64,000 nt of DNA from Tatumella punctata. GTDB lineage: Bacteria > Pseudomonadota > Gammaproteobacteria > Enterobacterales > Enterobacteriaceae. Position numbers and translations under genes: made by a program. Position 1 is the stretch's first letter; the number at the start of each line of letters is the position of its first letter. The stretch is taken from positions 1 through 64,000 of the forward strand of contig NZ_BAAAFW010000054.1 of NCBI RefSeq assembly GCF_039523735.1, read 5' to 3'. Shown here in pieces: positions 53,051 through 62,889 of this stretch. The notes below the pieces were generated by a model. It was not told the origin of the DNA and did not search any database. It saw nothing but the letters and a program-made list of their open reading frames with translations.

Positions 53051-54088
53051 ATGGCAGACCCATGGGTCAGAGAAGCAATCAACGAGATAAATGCAGACTT
53101 CCGGCGTTCGGCAGATACCCATTTAATCCGTTTTACCCTGAAGGAATTTCCGGGGATTTACTTTTATCTGAAGGATGAAAGCACCCACCCGAGTGGCAGT
53201 CTGAAACACCGGCTGGCGCGGTCTCTGTTTCTTTACGGGCTGAGTAATGGCTGGATAAAACGCGATACTCCGGTAATTGAATCCTCGTCTGGCAGCACCG
53301 CCGTTTCCGAAGCCTATTTTGCCAGGCTGCTTGGGCTGCCATTTATTGCTGTTATGCCGTCCGCCACTGCCAGAAGGAAAACGGAACAGATCCGTTTTTA
53401 CGGCGGCGAATGCCATTTTACCGACTCATCGGCTCAGATATATGCCCGCTCGGCACAACTGGCAGAAACGATGAACGGCCATTATATGGATCAGTTTACC
53501 TATGCAGAAAGAGCAACCGACTGGCGGGGTAATAATAATATTGCCGAAAGCATCTTCCGTCAGTTACAGGATGAGCCTTTTCCGATACCCCATACGCTGA
53601 TTATGAGCGCCGGTACCGGCGGGACAACAGCCACCCTGGGTCGTTATATTCACTACCGCGGCTTTGAAACACAGTTACTGGCTGTCGACCCGGAGAACTC
53701 GGTGTTTTATGACTACTGGCAACAGGGTGACAAAACCCTCACCTGCCAGACCGGCAGCCGGATTGAAGGCATAGGACGGCCCCGTGTCGAACCCTCATTT
53801 CTGCCCGGCGTGATAGATAATATGCTTAAAGTACCGGATGCAGCCTCTGTAGCCGCTATCTATGCACTGGAAAAAATCCTTGGTCGCCGCGTGGGGGCGT
53901 CTACCGGCACTAACTTTTACGGTATGATCCATGTCGCCCGGCAAATGAAAGCCCGGGGTCAGCAGGGCGCACTGGTATCGTTAATCTGTGACAGCGGAGA
54001 ACGTTATCCGGATACTTACTATAATCCCCACTGGGTCGGCCAGAATATCGGTGATATCAGCCACTGGCAATCTGAACTGAATTGCTGA
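53051..54088 (+). CDS. PLP-dependent cysteine desulfhydrase candidate (CcdA-like)
   Basis: This is a 345-residue fold-type II PLP enzyme of the cysteine synthase family. The PLP Lys is in HPSGSLKHRLARSL near residue 52. SSSGSTAVSEAYFARLLGL binds the substrate carboxylate, and SAGTGGTTATLGRYI forms the phosphate loop. Unlike CysK/CysM it is transcribed divergently from decR, the layout described for the inducible cysteine desulfhydrase of Pantoea ananatis. Cysteine breakdown to pyruvate, ammonia and sulfide is therefore the likely role. Substrate remains inferred. Confidence 0.82.
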   Translation: MADPWVREAINEINADFRRSADTHLIRFTLKEFPGIYFYLKDESTHPSGSLKHRLARSLFLYGLSNGWIKRDTPVIESSSGSTAVSEAYFARLLGLPFIAVMPSATARRKTEQIRFYGGECHFTDSSAQIYARSAQLAETMNGHYMDQFTYAERATDWRGNNNIAESIFRQLQDEPFPIPHTLIMSAGTGGTTATLGRYIHYRGFETQLLAVDPENSVFYDYWQQGDKTLTCQTGSRIEGIGRPRVEPSFLPGVIDNMLKVPDAASVAAIYALEKILGRRVGASTGTNFYGMIHVARQMKARGQQGALVSLICDSGERYPDTYYNPHWVGQNIGDISHWQSELNC

Positions 54089-54181
54089 CCATCTTCTCCG
54101 GTTTACCTTGCGTGCCGCGGGCTTTGTCCTTTTGCCCGCCAGAGGTTAACATACCGGCGTAATCTGAGCGGAATAACGATA

Positions 54182-54877
54182 ATGAAAAGAGCAGTAGTTG
54201 TTTTTAGTGGCGGACAGGATTCGACCACCTGCCTGATCCAGGCACTTAACCAGTATGATGAAGTCCATTGTGTCACCTTCGACTATGGCCAGCGCCATCA
54301 CCAGGAAATAGAGGTCGCACGTCAGCTCAGCCAGCAACTGGGGGCCAGAGCACATAAAGTCCTGGATGTGACACTACTCAACGAGCTGGCAATCAGCAGC
54401 CTGACACGGGATAACATCCCGGTACCGGCCTACGATGCCGCAGCGGACGGTCTGCCCAGTACTTTTGTTCCGGGCCGGAATATTCTGTTTCTGACACTGG
54501 CTGCTATCTATGCTTACCAGGTAAACGCCGAAGCAGTGATCACCGGGGTCTGTGAAACGGACTTTTCCGGTTATCCCGACTGCAGGGATGATTTTGTCAA
54601 AGCACTGAATAATGCTGTTCAGCTGGGAATGGCAAGAGATGTTCGCTTTGAAACGCCGCTGATGTGGCTGAATAAAGCCGAGACCTGGGCACTGGCAGAC
54701 TACTGGCAGCAACTGCCACTGATCCGTCACTCCACCCTGACCTGCTACAACGGGATAACCGGTGACGGCTGCGGTGAATGTGCGGCCTGCCATCTGCGTG
54801 CCCGCGGACTGGAAGAATACCAGCAACAACCGCAACCGGTGATGACGGCCATGAAGCAAAAAACCGGCCTGGTGTAA
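54182..54877 (+). CDS. queC: 7-cyano-7-deazaguanine (preQ0) synthase
   Basis: QueC (231 aa) converts 7-carboxy-7-deazaguanine to preQ0 with ATP and ammonia, for queuosine in tRNA. The PP-loop is VVVFSGGQDSTTCL, and the zinc site is C-x7-CGEC-x2-C in TCYNGITGDGCGECAACHLR. preQ0 is also the base that DpdA inserts in DNA, so this core gene may feed the island system at 2-5.4 kb. Confidence 0.97.
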   Translation: MKRAVVVFSGGQDSTTCLIQALNQYDEVHCVTFDYGQRHHQEIEVARQLSQQLGARAHKVLDVTLLNELAISSLTRDNIPVPAYDAAADGLPSTFVPGRNILFLTLAAIYAYQVNAEAVITGVCETDFSGYPDCRDDFVKALNNAVQLGMARDVRFETPLMWLNKAETWALADYWQQLPLIRHSTLTCYNGITGDGCGECAACHLRARGLEEYQQQPQPVMTAMKQKTGLV

Positions 54878-54951
54878 CATCACGGGCAACAGAAGGTATC
54901 TGTTGCCCGGCGTTATTCCCCTCCGCATGCTCCCTGATAAGTCCCGCAGGG

Positions 54952-55278
54952 TTACAGTGTTAAACGCGACATATTTCTTTCTACAAGAGCCGCACCAATC
55001 CCCGGGACTTCCTCCAGCTGTTCAACAGAACTGAAAGGGCCGTACTGCTCCCGGTACTCAACGATTGCGCGGGCTTTTTTCAGACCCACCCCGTTCATAG
55101 CCTCTGCCAGCATTTCTGCGGTTGCCTGATTCACACTGACCTTCGTCGTCACAGTCTCAGCAGTATTGATCTTACCCGTAAGGCGCGGAACTGCATCACT
55201 GGCCCCTGCCGGCAACACACTGACAGCAGACAGTAAAAACAGTGAAGTACACAGCATGCGTATAAGTCCTGATTGCAT
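54952..55278 (-). CDS. ybaV: Helix-hairpin-helix protein YbaV (ComEA-like)
   Basis: This 108-residue secreted protein has a signal peptide MQSGLIRMLCTSLFLLSAVS with cleavage probably near PAGA. The C-terminal double HhH motif reads VNQATAEMLAEAMNGVGLKKA and EEVPGIGAALVERN, typical of ComEA DNA-binding proteins. In E. coli its role is unclear; DNA uptake is conceivable. It lies between queC and ppiD, as in E. coli. Confidence 0.93.
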   Translation of the reverse strand: MQSGLIRMLCTSLFLLSAVSVLPAGASDAVPRLTGKINTAETVTTKVSVNQATAEMLAEAMNGVGLKKARAIVEYREQYGPFSSVEQLEEVPGIGAALVERNMSRLTL

Positions 55279-55359
55279 ATTAATTCTCCCTGGATAACAT
55301 TCAGCGGCAGCATGTCAGAAAAATGAGGCGGTGCGCAGAGGACGTCGCACAGAAAACAG

Positions 55360-55382
55360 AAAGGCTGCACAAGGCAGCCTTT
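55360..55382 (-). terminator. Terminator of ppiD
   Basis: AAAGGCTGC at 55360-55368 pairs with GCAGCCTTT at 55374-55382. On the minus strand it is followed by a T-rich tract. It lies 34 bp after the ppiD stop. Confidence 0.8.
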
Positions 55383-55416
55383 GTTATTACAACATCACAA
55401 CACGGGTTGCGGACGG

Positions 55417-57285
55417 TTACTGCATTTGAGCAGCCGCACCGTATTTGATTTTCGCATTATGACGCAGATTCTGCAGTAGTGCGGCAAATACCAGTTGCGC
55501 ATTGTTTTGTGTCACACCAGCGACCATCTGTTTTACCTGAGCTTCCGGTAATGTGCCTTCACTGATTTTATCCAGCGCTAAAATCACGACATTACCCTGC
55601 ATATCTTCCCCGATACCGTAAGAAGGTTTGTCTGCCTGTGGCTGTGGTAAGGCGAAGACAGTAGATGTCACAGCATTCGGGTTATTACGCTCAAGCGTTT
55701 CTGAGGCCGCAAATTTCAGACCGGCAGCATCAAAGCTTGTGGTTTTCCCCTGTTTCAGCTGGTCAACAATCGCCGTTGCCTGAGTACGTGCCTGTTGCAG
55801 TGCTTTATCATGTTTAATCGCATCAACAATCTGCTGTTTTACCTGAACCAGCGGTTGTACTGCTTCAGGTTTATGATCACTGATACGAACCACAAAGGCT
55901 CTGTCACCCTCTACGGTAATAATATCCGAGTTATTACCGGCAGCACCGTTACTTCCCAGCAGCGTTCCGCCGAAGATAACCTGTTTTACCTGATCAAAAT
56001 TCAGGTCCGCAGGCAGCGTGTCACGGGTAAACCAGCCGGTTTCGACCACATTAACCCCGGAAACACTGGCTGCACCGGAAAGGGATGCATTATTATTGCT
56101 GGCGGCATCGCTGACTTTTTGCTGCAGCTGATAGAACTCGCTGACGGCACTATCCTGCTCTGCGCTTTGAGCAACAGTGGTATAAACAGCCGATAGTGGC
56201 TGGATCTGTTCCGGCTGAATATCATCCACCCGCGCAATCAGATAGCCGACCGAACTTTTAATCGCACCAGAAATCTGACCTTTGGTTGTCAGACCGGCAT
56301 TTTTCAGTTCATCTGGCAGAGTATCCGGCTCCAGCCAGCCCATGTCACCGCCTTTACGGGCAGAAATCGGGTCAATAGATTTCTCTTTAGCCAAAGCCGC
56401 GAAATCGGCTCCCTGTTTAAGTTGTGCCAGCACAGCATCGGCATCAGCCTGTGTTTTTACCTGAATCACACTAAACCGGGTACGCTGCGGCGTGGTGTAG
56501 TCACTTTTGTGACTGTCATACCAGGCTTGTACCTGTTGCGGGGAAGGTGTTTTTTGCAGGCTGGCCGCGTCCAGTTTGATATAGCTGACACGGAACTGTT
56601 CAGGCGCGAGGAAGCTGTCTTTATGTTGCTGATAATAACTGTTCACTTCGTCATCTGAAACAGTCTGCTTCGCCGCCAGCGCATCAGTGCTAATGACCGC
56701 TTCACGGACATTACGTTGCTGTGCCACCAGGCTCACCAGCTGGCTGATTTCATTCTTCAGCATAAAATCAGTATCCGTGATCCCGTTAATCAGCTGACCA
56801 GTACTCAGGCTCTTACGTAATGCCACTGCATACTGGTCAGGGGTATATCCCATACTGTTAATCAGGCCGGTAAAACGGGCATTATCAAAATGGCCGTCGG
56901 TCTGGAAAGCCTTCTGGGCAAAGATAGCCTGTTTAATCTGATCGTTACTGACATCCAGTCCCAGTGACTTAACATACTGCTGTAGCAGTGTCTGGTCGAC
57001 CAAATCCGACATCGCCTGCTGGCGCATTTGCTGTACAAATTGTTCATTGCCTGCCAGTTGAGCAAACTGTGCGCCCAGTTGCTGTTGCTGACGATTACGC
57101 TCATTATTGAACGCATTCTCCAGCTGAGGACCACTGATAGTGACACCGTTAACCTTGGCGGCATAATCACTATTACCACCAATCAAATAGTTACCCACGC
57201 CGGTCAGCACGAATGAAACAATGATCAATCCCAGTATAATCTTCAATACGATGTGGCTAGAGGCCGTGCGTAAATTGTCCATCAT
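55417..57285 (-). CDS. ppiD: Periplasmic folding chaperone PpiD
   Basis: PpiD (622 aa) is anchored by one N-terminal helix (IVLKIILGLIIVSFVLTGVG, residues 12-31) and assists newly exported proteins near SecYEG. SurA-like N-domain segments occupy about residues 35-250. One parvulin domain (FAALAKEKSIDPISARKGGDMGWL) lies near 290-320 and is inactive in E. coli. Located downstream of hupB. Confidence 0.96.
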   Translation of the reverse strand: MMDNLRTASSHIVLKIILGLIIVSFVLTGVGNYLIGGNSDYAAKVNGVTISGPQLENAFNNERNRQQQQLGAQFAQLAGNEQFVQQMRQQAMSDLVDQTLLQQYVKSLGLDVSNDQIKQAIFAQKAFQTDGHFDNARFTGLINSMGYTPDQYAVALRKSLSTGQLINGITDTDFMLKNEISQLVSLVAQQRNVREAVISTDALAAKQTVSDDEVNSYYQQHKDSFLAPEQFRVSYIKLDAASLQKTPSPQQVQAWYDSHKSDYTTPQRTRFSVIQVKTQADADAVLAQLKQGADFAALAKEKSIDPISARKGGDMGWLEPDTLPDELKNAGLTTKGQISGAIKSSVGYLIARVDDIQPEQIQPLSAVYTTVAQSAEQDSAVSEFYQLQQKVSDAASNNNASLSGAASVSGVNVVETGWFTRDTLPADLNFDQVKQVIFGGTLLGSNGAAGNNSDIITVEGDRAFVVRISDHKPEAVQPLVQVKQQIVDAIKHDKALQQARTQATAIVDQLKQGKTTSFDAAGLKFAASETLERNNPNAVTSTVFALPQPQADKPSYGIGEDMQGNVVILALDKISEGTLPEAQVKQMVAGVTQNNAQLVFAALLQNLRHNAKIKYGAAAQMQ

Positions 57286-57427
57286 GGTATGGCAACACTC
57301 CGCTGTAGTGTAAATATGACGCTTTACCGTCGCCGTTCAACTCAAAAATCAGCAATAAACAGGTACTGATTTTCGAACCTGTCTGGTGATGTCACCGTCT
57401 TATGCAGCCGCTAACCGGCATAAAAAA

Positions 57428-57448
57428 GGCACATCACCATGATGTGCC
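57428..57448 (-). terminator. Terminator of hupB
   Basis: GGCACATCA at 57428-57436 pairs with TGATGTGCC at 57440-57448. On the minus strand six U follow. Confidence 0.9.
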
Positions 57449-57520
57449 AGTATGTTACATGAGAACGGCAGTACAGTCCTCAATCCATGAAAGAAAATCC
57501 TTTCACAGAGTTAAATACGA

Positions 57521-57793
57521 TTAATTAACAGAATCTTTCAGTGCTTTGCCGGCACGGAAGCCAGGAACTTTACCTGCCGGGATAGTGATTTCCTTTCCGG
57601 TCTGTGGGTTACGGCCGGTACGCTCTGCTCTTTCACGCACGGAGAAAGTACCAAAGCCGACTAAAGCCACTTCATCACCTTCTTTCAGTGACTCTGTTAC
57701 TGCACCCATAAATGCATCTAAAACACGTCCGGCTGCTGCTTTGGAGATATCCGCATTAGCAGCAATCTGGTCAATCAACTGTGATTTATTCAC
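57521..57793 (-). CDS. hupB: DNA-binding protein HU beta
   Basis: HU-beta (90 aa) is a nucleoid architectural protein that bends DNA as a heterodimer with HU-alpha. The beta-arm motif reads GRNPQTGKEITIPAGKVPGFRAGKAL. The start MNKSQLIDQIAANADISKAA matches. It lies between lon and ppiD. Confidence 0.98.
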   Translation of the reverse strand: MNKSQLIDQIAANADISKAAAGRVLDAFMGAVTESLKEGDEVALVGFGTFSVRERAERTGRNPQTGKEITIPAGKVPGFRAGKALKDSVN

Positions 57794-57982
57794 TCTATCA
57801 TCCCCTTTTATTTTTTTACCTTACCGGCAGAATAACTGCCGATAAAGAACAGCCCGTTATAACAAGCATCGCAGCCATACACAACGGTATTACTCTGAAT
57901 TTATGCCGCCGTGATAACAATGCCGGCATCCGGGTTATTACCGCCGCTATTTGACGGTAATAACCGCGCTGACGCAACGAGA

Positions 57983-60337
57983 TTATTTCGCTGTTTCAAC
58001 CTCAAATCCTTCCGGTGCACGTTCCAGTGCCAGTTTAAGCACTTCTTCGATACATTTAACCGGATGGATTTTCAGATCCGCTATCACATTATCAGGGATC
58101 TCTTCCAGATCACGTTTGTTTTCATCGGGGATCAGTACGGTTTTAATACCACCACGATGAGCAGCCAGTAGCTTTTCTTTTAATCCGCCAATCGGCAGTA
58201 CCTGACCACGCAACGTAATCTCACCGGTCATCGCGACATCAGCCCGCACAGGATTGCCGGTCAGCGCGGACACCAGCGCAGTACACATAGCAATACCGGC
58301 ACTCGGACCATCCTTTGGTGTGGCGCCTTCCGGGACGTGCACGTGGATATCACGCTTTTCGTAGAAATCACTGTTAATCCCCAGCGTCTCTGCCCTGGCA
58401 CGGACCACCGTCATTGCTGCCTGGATAGACTCCTGCATCACCTCACCCAGAGAACCGGTATAGGTCAGTTTACCTTTACCCGGGACACTGGCAGTTTCAA
58501 TGGTCAGTAAATCACCACCGACTTCGGTCCATGCCAGACCGGTCACTTCGCCAATCCGGTTTTGCTCATCAGCACGGCCGTAATCAAAGCGCTGCACCCC
58601 GAGATAATCCTTCAGGTTGTCGCCATTAATCGCAATGTGTTTCTGCTGCTTATCCAGCAACAGGGCTTTCACTGCTTTACGGCACAGCTTTGACAGTTCA
58701 CGTTCCAGGCTACGTACCCCGGCTTCACGGGTGTAGTAACGAATAATGCCCATCAGTGCACTGTCTTCAACCGTAATTTCTTTCGGTTTTAACGCATTAC
58801 GTTCAATTTGCTTCGGCAGTAAATGACGACGGGCAATATTCAGCTTTTCATCTTCCGTATAACCGGAAAGACGGATCACTTCCATACGATCCAGTAACGG
58901 AGCCGGAATATTCATCGAGTTCGAGGTCGCCACGAACATAACGTCGGACAGGTCGTAATCGACTTCCAGGTAATGATCGTTAAATGCGATATTCTGCTCC
59001 GGGTCCAGCACTTCCAGTAGTGCAGAAGCCGGATCGCCGCGCATATCAGACGACATTTTGTCAATTTCATCCAGCAGGAACAGTGGGTTTTTCACCCCGA
59101 CTTTGGCCATTTTCTGGATAAGTTTGCCCGGCATTGAACCGATATAGGTGCGACGATGTCCGCGGATTTCCGCTTCATCACGCACCCCGCCTAACGCCAT
59201 ACGTACGTATTTACGGCCGGTTGCTTTAGCAATTGACTGTCCAAGAGAGGTTTTACCGACCCCTGGTGGTCCGACCAGACACAGAATAGGACCTTTAATT
59301 TTATTGACCCGGCTCTGAACGGCTAAGTACTCAAGAATACGGTCTTTTACCCGGTCCAGACCATAATGGTCCGTATCCAGGGTTTCTTTGGCGCGGGTAA
59401 GATCTTTTTTAACCTTACTGCGACCGTTCCACGGCACCTGAACCATCCAGTCGATATAGCCACGGACGACTGTCGCTTCCGCCGACATAGGGGACATCAT
59501 TTTCAGCTTCTGCAGCTCGGCTTCAGTTTTTTCCTTCGCCTCTTTCGGCATTTTCGCCGCTTCAATCTTCTGCTTCAGCGCTTCAAATTCGTCAGGTGCA
59601 TCATCCATTTCGCCGAGTTCTTTCTGAATGGCTTTCATTTGCTCATTCAGATAGTACTCACGCTGGCTTTTTTCCATCTGTTTTTTGACACGGTTACGGA
59701 TACGCTTTTCGACCTGTAACAGATCGATTTCCGATTCCATCATCGCCATCAAATATTCAAGACGTTCATTAATATCTGTCATTTCCAGAACTGACTGTTT
59801 ATCAGCCAGTTTCAGGGGCATATGAGCAGCAATGGTATCAGCCAGACGGGCCGCATCATCAATATTGTTCAGCGACGTCAGGACTTCCGGCGGAATTTTT
59901 TTATTCAGTTTGATGTAACCTTCAAACTGATTCACCGCCGTGCGTACCAGCACTTCCTGCTCACGCTCTTCAATTTCTGCAGATTCCAGATAATCTGCAC
60001 GGGCTGCAAAATGGTCACCGTTATCGGACAGGGTATCGATACGCGCACGCTGCAGGCCTTCCACCAGCACTTTGACGGTGCCATCGGGAAGTTTCAGCAT
60101 CTGCAACACAGAGGCAACTGTACCGACGGAAAAAAGATCATTAACGCCGGGTTCATCGGTGGAAGCTTCTTTTTGTGCCACCAACAGGATCTTTTTATCG
60201 TTGTCCATTGCCGCTTCCAGACAGCGAATCGACTTTTCACGTCCGACAAACAACGGAATAACCATGTGCGGATAAACCACCACATCGCGTAACGGCAATA
60301 CGGGGATTTCAATGCGTTCGGAACGCTCAGAATTCAT
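57983..60337 (-). CDS. lon: ATP-dependent protease Lon
   Basis: Lon (784 aa) degrades misfolded and regulatory proteins. The LON substrate-binding domain spans residues 1-200, an AAA+ module with GPPGVGKTSLGQSIAKATG begins near 356, and the proteolytic domain carries the catalytic Ser in PKDGPSAGIAM and Lys in GGLKEKLLAAHRG. Length equals that of E. coli Lon. A sigma-32 promoter lies upstream. Confidence 0.98.
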   Translation of the reverse strand: MNSERSERIEIPVLPLRDVVVYPHMVIPLFVGREKSIRCLEAAMDNDKKILLVAQKEASTDEPGVNDLFSVGTVASVLQMLKLPDGTVKVLVEGLQRARIDTLSDNGDHFAARADYLESAEIEEREQEVLVRTAVNQFEGYIKLNKKIPPEVLTSLNNIDDAARLADTIAAHMPLKLADKQSVLEMTDINERLEYLMAMMESEIDLLQVEKRIRNRVKKQMEKSQREYYLNEQMKAIQKELGEMDDAPDEFEALKQKIEAAKMPKEAKEKTEAELQKLKMMSPMSAEATVVRGYIDWMVQVPWNGRSKVKKDLTRAKETLDTDHYGLDRVKDRILEYLAVQSRVNKIKGPILCLVGPPGVGKTSLGQSIAKATGRKYVRMALGGVRDEAEIRGHRRTYIGSMPGKLIQKMAKVGVKNPLFLLDEIDKMSSDMRGDPASALLEVLDPEQNIAFNDHYLEVDYDLSDVMFVATSNSMNIPAPLLDRMEVIRLSGYTEDEKLNIARRHLLPKQIERNALKPKEITVEDSALMGIIRYYTREAGVRSLERELSKLCRKAVKALLLDKQQKHIAINGDNLKDYLGVQRFDYGRADEQNRIGEVTGLAWTEVGGDLLTIETASVPGKGKLTYTGSLGEVMQESIQAAMTVVRARAETLGINSDFYEKRDIHVHVPEGATPKDGPSAGIAMCTALVSALTGNPVRADVAMTGEITLRGQVLPIGGLKEKLLAAHRGGIKTVLIPDENKRDLEEIPDNVIADLKIHPVKCIEEVLKLALERAPEGFEVETAK

Positions 60338-60428
60338 AGAGCTCTCTCTTAGTTTAATTTCCGCCAGGTGATGGGCTCAGCTACCCTTTTACAGCGTCAG
60401 GGTGCTTCAGGCCCAAAGGTTATTGAGT

Positions 60429-60455
60429 ATATGGGGATGATGACAAGACATTCAA
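60429..60455 (-). promoter_or_regulatory. Sigma-32 heat-shock promoter of lon
   Basis: On the minus strand TTGAAT (60455-60450) and CCCCATAT (60436-60429) are separated by 13 bp, matching the heat-shock consensus and close to E. coli lon. Confidence 0.85.
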
Positions 60456-60478
60456 TGTCATAAATGCGAGAAAAAATA

Positions 60479-60502
60479 AAAGGGGAAAAGATTTTCCCCT
60501 TT
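60479..60502 (-). terminator. Terminator of clpX
   Basis: AAAGGGGAAAA at 60479-60489 pairs with TTTTCCCCTTT at 60492-60502 and is followed on the minus strand by a T-rich run. Confidence 0.92.
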
Positions 60503-60531
60503 ATTAACTAACAGATGGCTATTTTGCTGAT

Positions 60532-61803
60532 TTATTCGCCAGACGCCTGAGCTTCCTGCTTACCGTAAATCAGCATAGGTTCTGACTGCCCTTCGATAAC
60601 ACTGTCATCAATCACCACTTTTTCCACGCCTTCCATCGAAGGCAGGTCATACATGGTATCCAGCAGTGCGGCTTCAACAATTGAACGTAAGCCACGGGCA
60701 CCGGTTTTACGGGCCATCGCTTTTTTGGCAATTGCGGTTAACGCCTCATCACGGAACTCAAGTTCAGCGCCTTCCAGGCTGAATAATGCCTGGTACTGCT
60801 TGGTCAAAGCATTTTTCGGCTCACGCAGAATCTGAATTAATGCCTCTTCACTTAATTCGTTCAGCGTCGCCACTACCGGCAGACGGCCAATAAATTCAGG
60901 GATTAAACCGAATTTAATCAGATCTTCCGGCTCTGCCTGAGACAGTAACTGACCTTCAGTCGCTTTCTGTGACTTGTCTTTTACCGTTGCACCAAAACCG
61001 ATACCTGAGCCGGTTTCAACACGCTGAGCAATCACTTTGTCCAGTCCGGCAAAAGCACCACCACAGATAAACAGGATTTTAGAGGTATCTACCTGTAAAA
61101 ACTCCTGCTGCGGATGCTTACGTCCGCCCTGCGGCGGAACAGCGGCCACAGTACCTTCAATCAGTTTCAGTAATGCCTGCTGAACCCCTTCACCGGACAC
61201 ATCACGGGTTATTGACGGGTTATCAGACTTACGCGAGATTTTGTCGATTTCATCAATATAGACGATACCGCGCTGGGCTTTTTCCACATCATAGTCGCAT
61301 TTCTGCAACAATTTCTGGATGATGTTTTCCACATCCTCCCCCACATAACCCGCTTCGGTCAGGGTGGTGGCATCAGCCATAGTGAAAGGCACATCCAGTA
61401 ACCGCGCCAGGGTTTCCGCCAGTAAGGTTTTACCGCTACCGGTCGGACCAATCAGCAGAATGTTACTTTTGCCCAGTTCAACACCGTTGCTGGTATCACC
61501 ATTACGCAGGCGTTTGTAGTGGTTATACACCGCTACTGACAGCACTTTTTTGGCTTTTTCCTGGCCAATCACGTAATCGTCGAGATGAACGCGGATTTCA
61601 CGTGGTGTAGGCAGTGCGCTACGTTCACGATGAGGCGCGACGTCTTTAATCTCTTCACGGATGATGTCATTGCATAAATCAACGCATTCATCACAGATAT
61701 ACACTGACGGTCCGGCAATCAGTTTACGCACTTCATGCTGGCTCTTGCCGCAAAAAGAGCAGTACAGCAACTTACCTGAACCGTCTTTGCGCTTTTCTGT
61801 CAT
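60532..61803 (-). CDS. clpX: ClpX ATPase subunit of the ClpXP protease
   Basis: ClpX (423 aa) unfolds substrates for ClpP. The N-terminal zinc-binding domain carries CSFC and CDEC, with Walker A GPTGSGKTLLAETLARLL near residue 120. The pore loop is GYVGEDVE, and the ClpP-docking IGF loop is in GSGIGFGATV. It is 121 bp downstream of clpP in the same operon. Confidence 0.98.
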   Translation of the reverse strand: MTEKRKDGSGKLLYCSFCGKSQHEVRKLIAGPSVYICDECVDLCNDIIREEIKDVAPHRERSALPTPREIRVHLDDYVIGQEKAKKVLSVAVYNHYKRLRNGDTSNGVELGKSNILLIGPTGSGKTLLAETLARLLDVPFTMADATTLTEAGYVGEDVENIIQKLLQKCDYDVEKAQRGIVYIDEIDKISRKSDNPSITRDVSGEGVQQALLKLIEGTVAAVPPQGGRKHPQQEFLQVDTSKILFICGGAFAGLDKVIAQRVETGSGIGFGATVKDKSQKATEGQLLSQAEPEDLIKFGLIPEFIGRLPVVATLNELSEEALIQILREPKNALTKQYQALFSLEGAELEFRDEALTAIAKKAMARKTGARGLRSIVEAALLDTMYDLPSMEGVEKVVIDDSVIEGQSEPMLIYGKQEAQASGE

Positions 61804-61924
61804 CAGTTACCTCTTTAATTGTTTCGATAATCTGCAACACGACTTAACGTGCAGCAGACTGGCATCGTCAATACACTATTTACCCGGGTTTCAGCCTGCG
61901 GTTTAAGCAGTGTAGCAAACAGCC

Positions 61925-62548
61925 TTATTTACGCTGCGTCAGAATAGAATCGACCAGACCATACTCTACCGCTTCTGCTGCTGAGAGGAAACGGTCACGT
62001 TCAGTATCGCTTTCAATCTGTGCCAGCGACTGGCCTGTATGCTTCGCCATTAACTCATTCATCCGCTGTTTCACTTTCAGGATTTCGCGGGCATGAATTT
62101 CAATATCTGTTGCCTGGCCCTGGAAACCGCCCAGTGGCTGATGGATCATAACCCGTGAATTTGGCAGGCAGAAACGTTTACCTTCTGCCCCGGCCGTCAA
62201 CAGGAATGACCCCATCGAACATGCCTGGCCCATACAAATGGTGCTGACATCAGGTTTGATAAACTGCATGGTGTCATAAATCGACATTCCGGCAGTGATC
62301 ACGCCACCCGGCGAGTTAATATACAGATAAATATCTTTCTCAGGATTTTCGGCTTCTAAAAACAGCATCTGAGCGACAATCAGGTTGGCCATCTGGTCTT
62401 CAACCTGCCCTGTCAAAAAGATCACACGCTCTTTAAGTAAGCGGGAAAAAATGTCGTAAGAACGCTCTCCGCGTGAAGTCTGTTCAACCACCATTGGCAC
62501 CAGCGCCATTTGTGATGCCATCATTTCACGTTCGCCACTGTATGACAT
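61925..62548 (-). CDS. clpP: ClpP protease subunit
   Basis: ClpP (207 aa) is the self-compartmentalised serine peptidase. The triad is Ser111 (GQACSMGSFL), His136 (MIHQPLGG) and Asp185 (ERDRFLSA), at the same positions as in the E. coli precursor. A short propeptide (MSYSGEREMMASQM) precedes the mature N-terminus. It is in operon with clpX. Confidence 0.98.
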   Translation of the reverse strand: MSYSGEREMMASQMALVPMVVEQTSRGERSYDIFSRLLKERVIFLTGQVEDQMANLIVAQMLFLEAENPEKDIYLYINSPGGVITAGMSIYDTMQFIKPDVSTICMGQACSMGSFLLTAGAEGKRFCLPNSRVMIHQPLGGFQGQATDIEIHAREILKVKQRMNELMAKHTGQSLAQIESDTERDRFLSAAEAVEYGLVDSILTQRK

Positions 62549-62685
62549 AACCGTCTCCTGAATAAATTACATTGGTAATACTCTGTACCGATTTTACGTT
62601 AGGAAAGCTACGAATCCCCGAAGCCTGCCTCCTTCCGACAACGTCAGGACGGTTAATCAGTCAGTCTCATCTTACACTCCCCTGT

Positions 62686-62713
62686 ATATGGGGGTAACTA
62701 CCGATATTTCAAG
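62686..62713 (-). promoter_or_regulatory. Sigma-32 heat-shock promoter of clpPX
   Basis: On the minus strand CTTGAAAT (62713-62706) and CCCCATAT (62693-62686) are separated by 12 bp. Both elements match the consensus well, with the spacer slightly short. Confidence 0.82.
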
Positions 62714-62836
62714 CATAACAATCTTTTGATAATTCGCGAATATTACACCAGAGATTACCCGATAATCTGCCGGTTAATCTCTGAAATACCGACAAAAAGC
62801 ACTGCGGGTTACGGAGTTTTAGCTATAAAAGTAAAA

Positions 62837-62865
62837 AAGCCCGTGACCAATCTGATCACGGGCTT
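62837..62865 (-). terminator. Terminator of tig
   Basis: AAGCCCGTGA at 62837-62846 pairs with TCACGGGCTT at 62856-62865; six U follow on the minus strand. It lies 25 bp past the tig stop. Confidence 0.94.
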
Positions 62866-62889
62866 CACCTGAGAACCGTTAAGTCAGAC

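Larger units (their letters stand above)
62549..62889. other. 341-bp region between tig and clpP
   Basis: No gene is seen. It holds the tig terminator at 62837-62865 and the sigma-32 promoter of clpP at 62686-62713. An imperfect palindrome GAGATTACCCGATAATCTGCCGG lies near 62750-62772, of unknown role. Confidence 0.6.
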
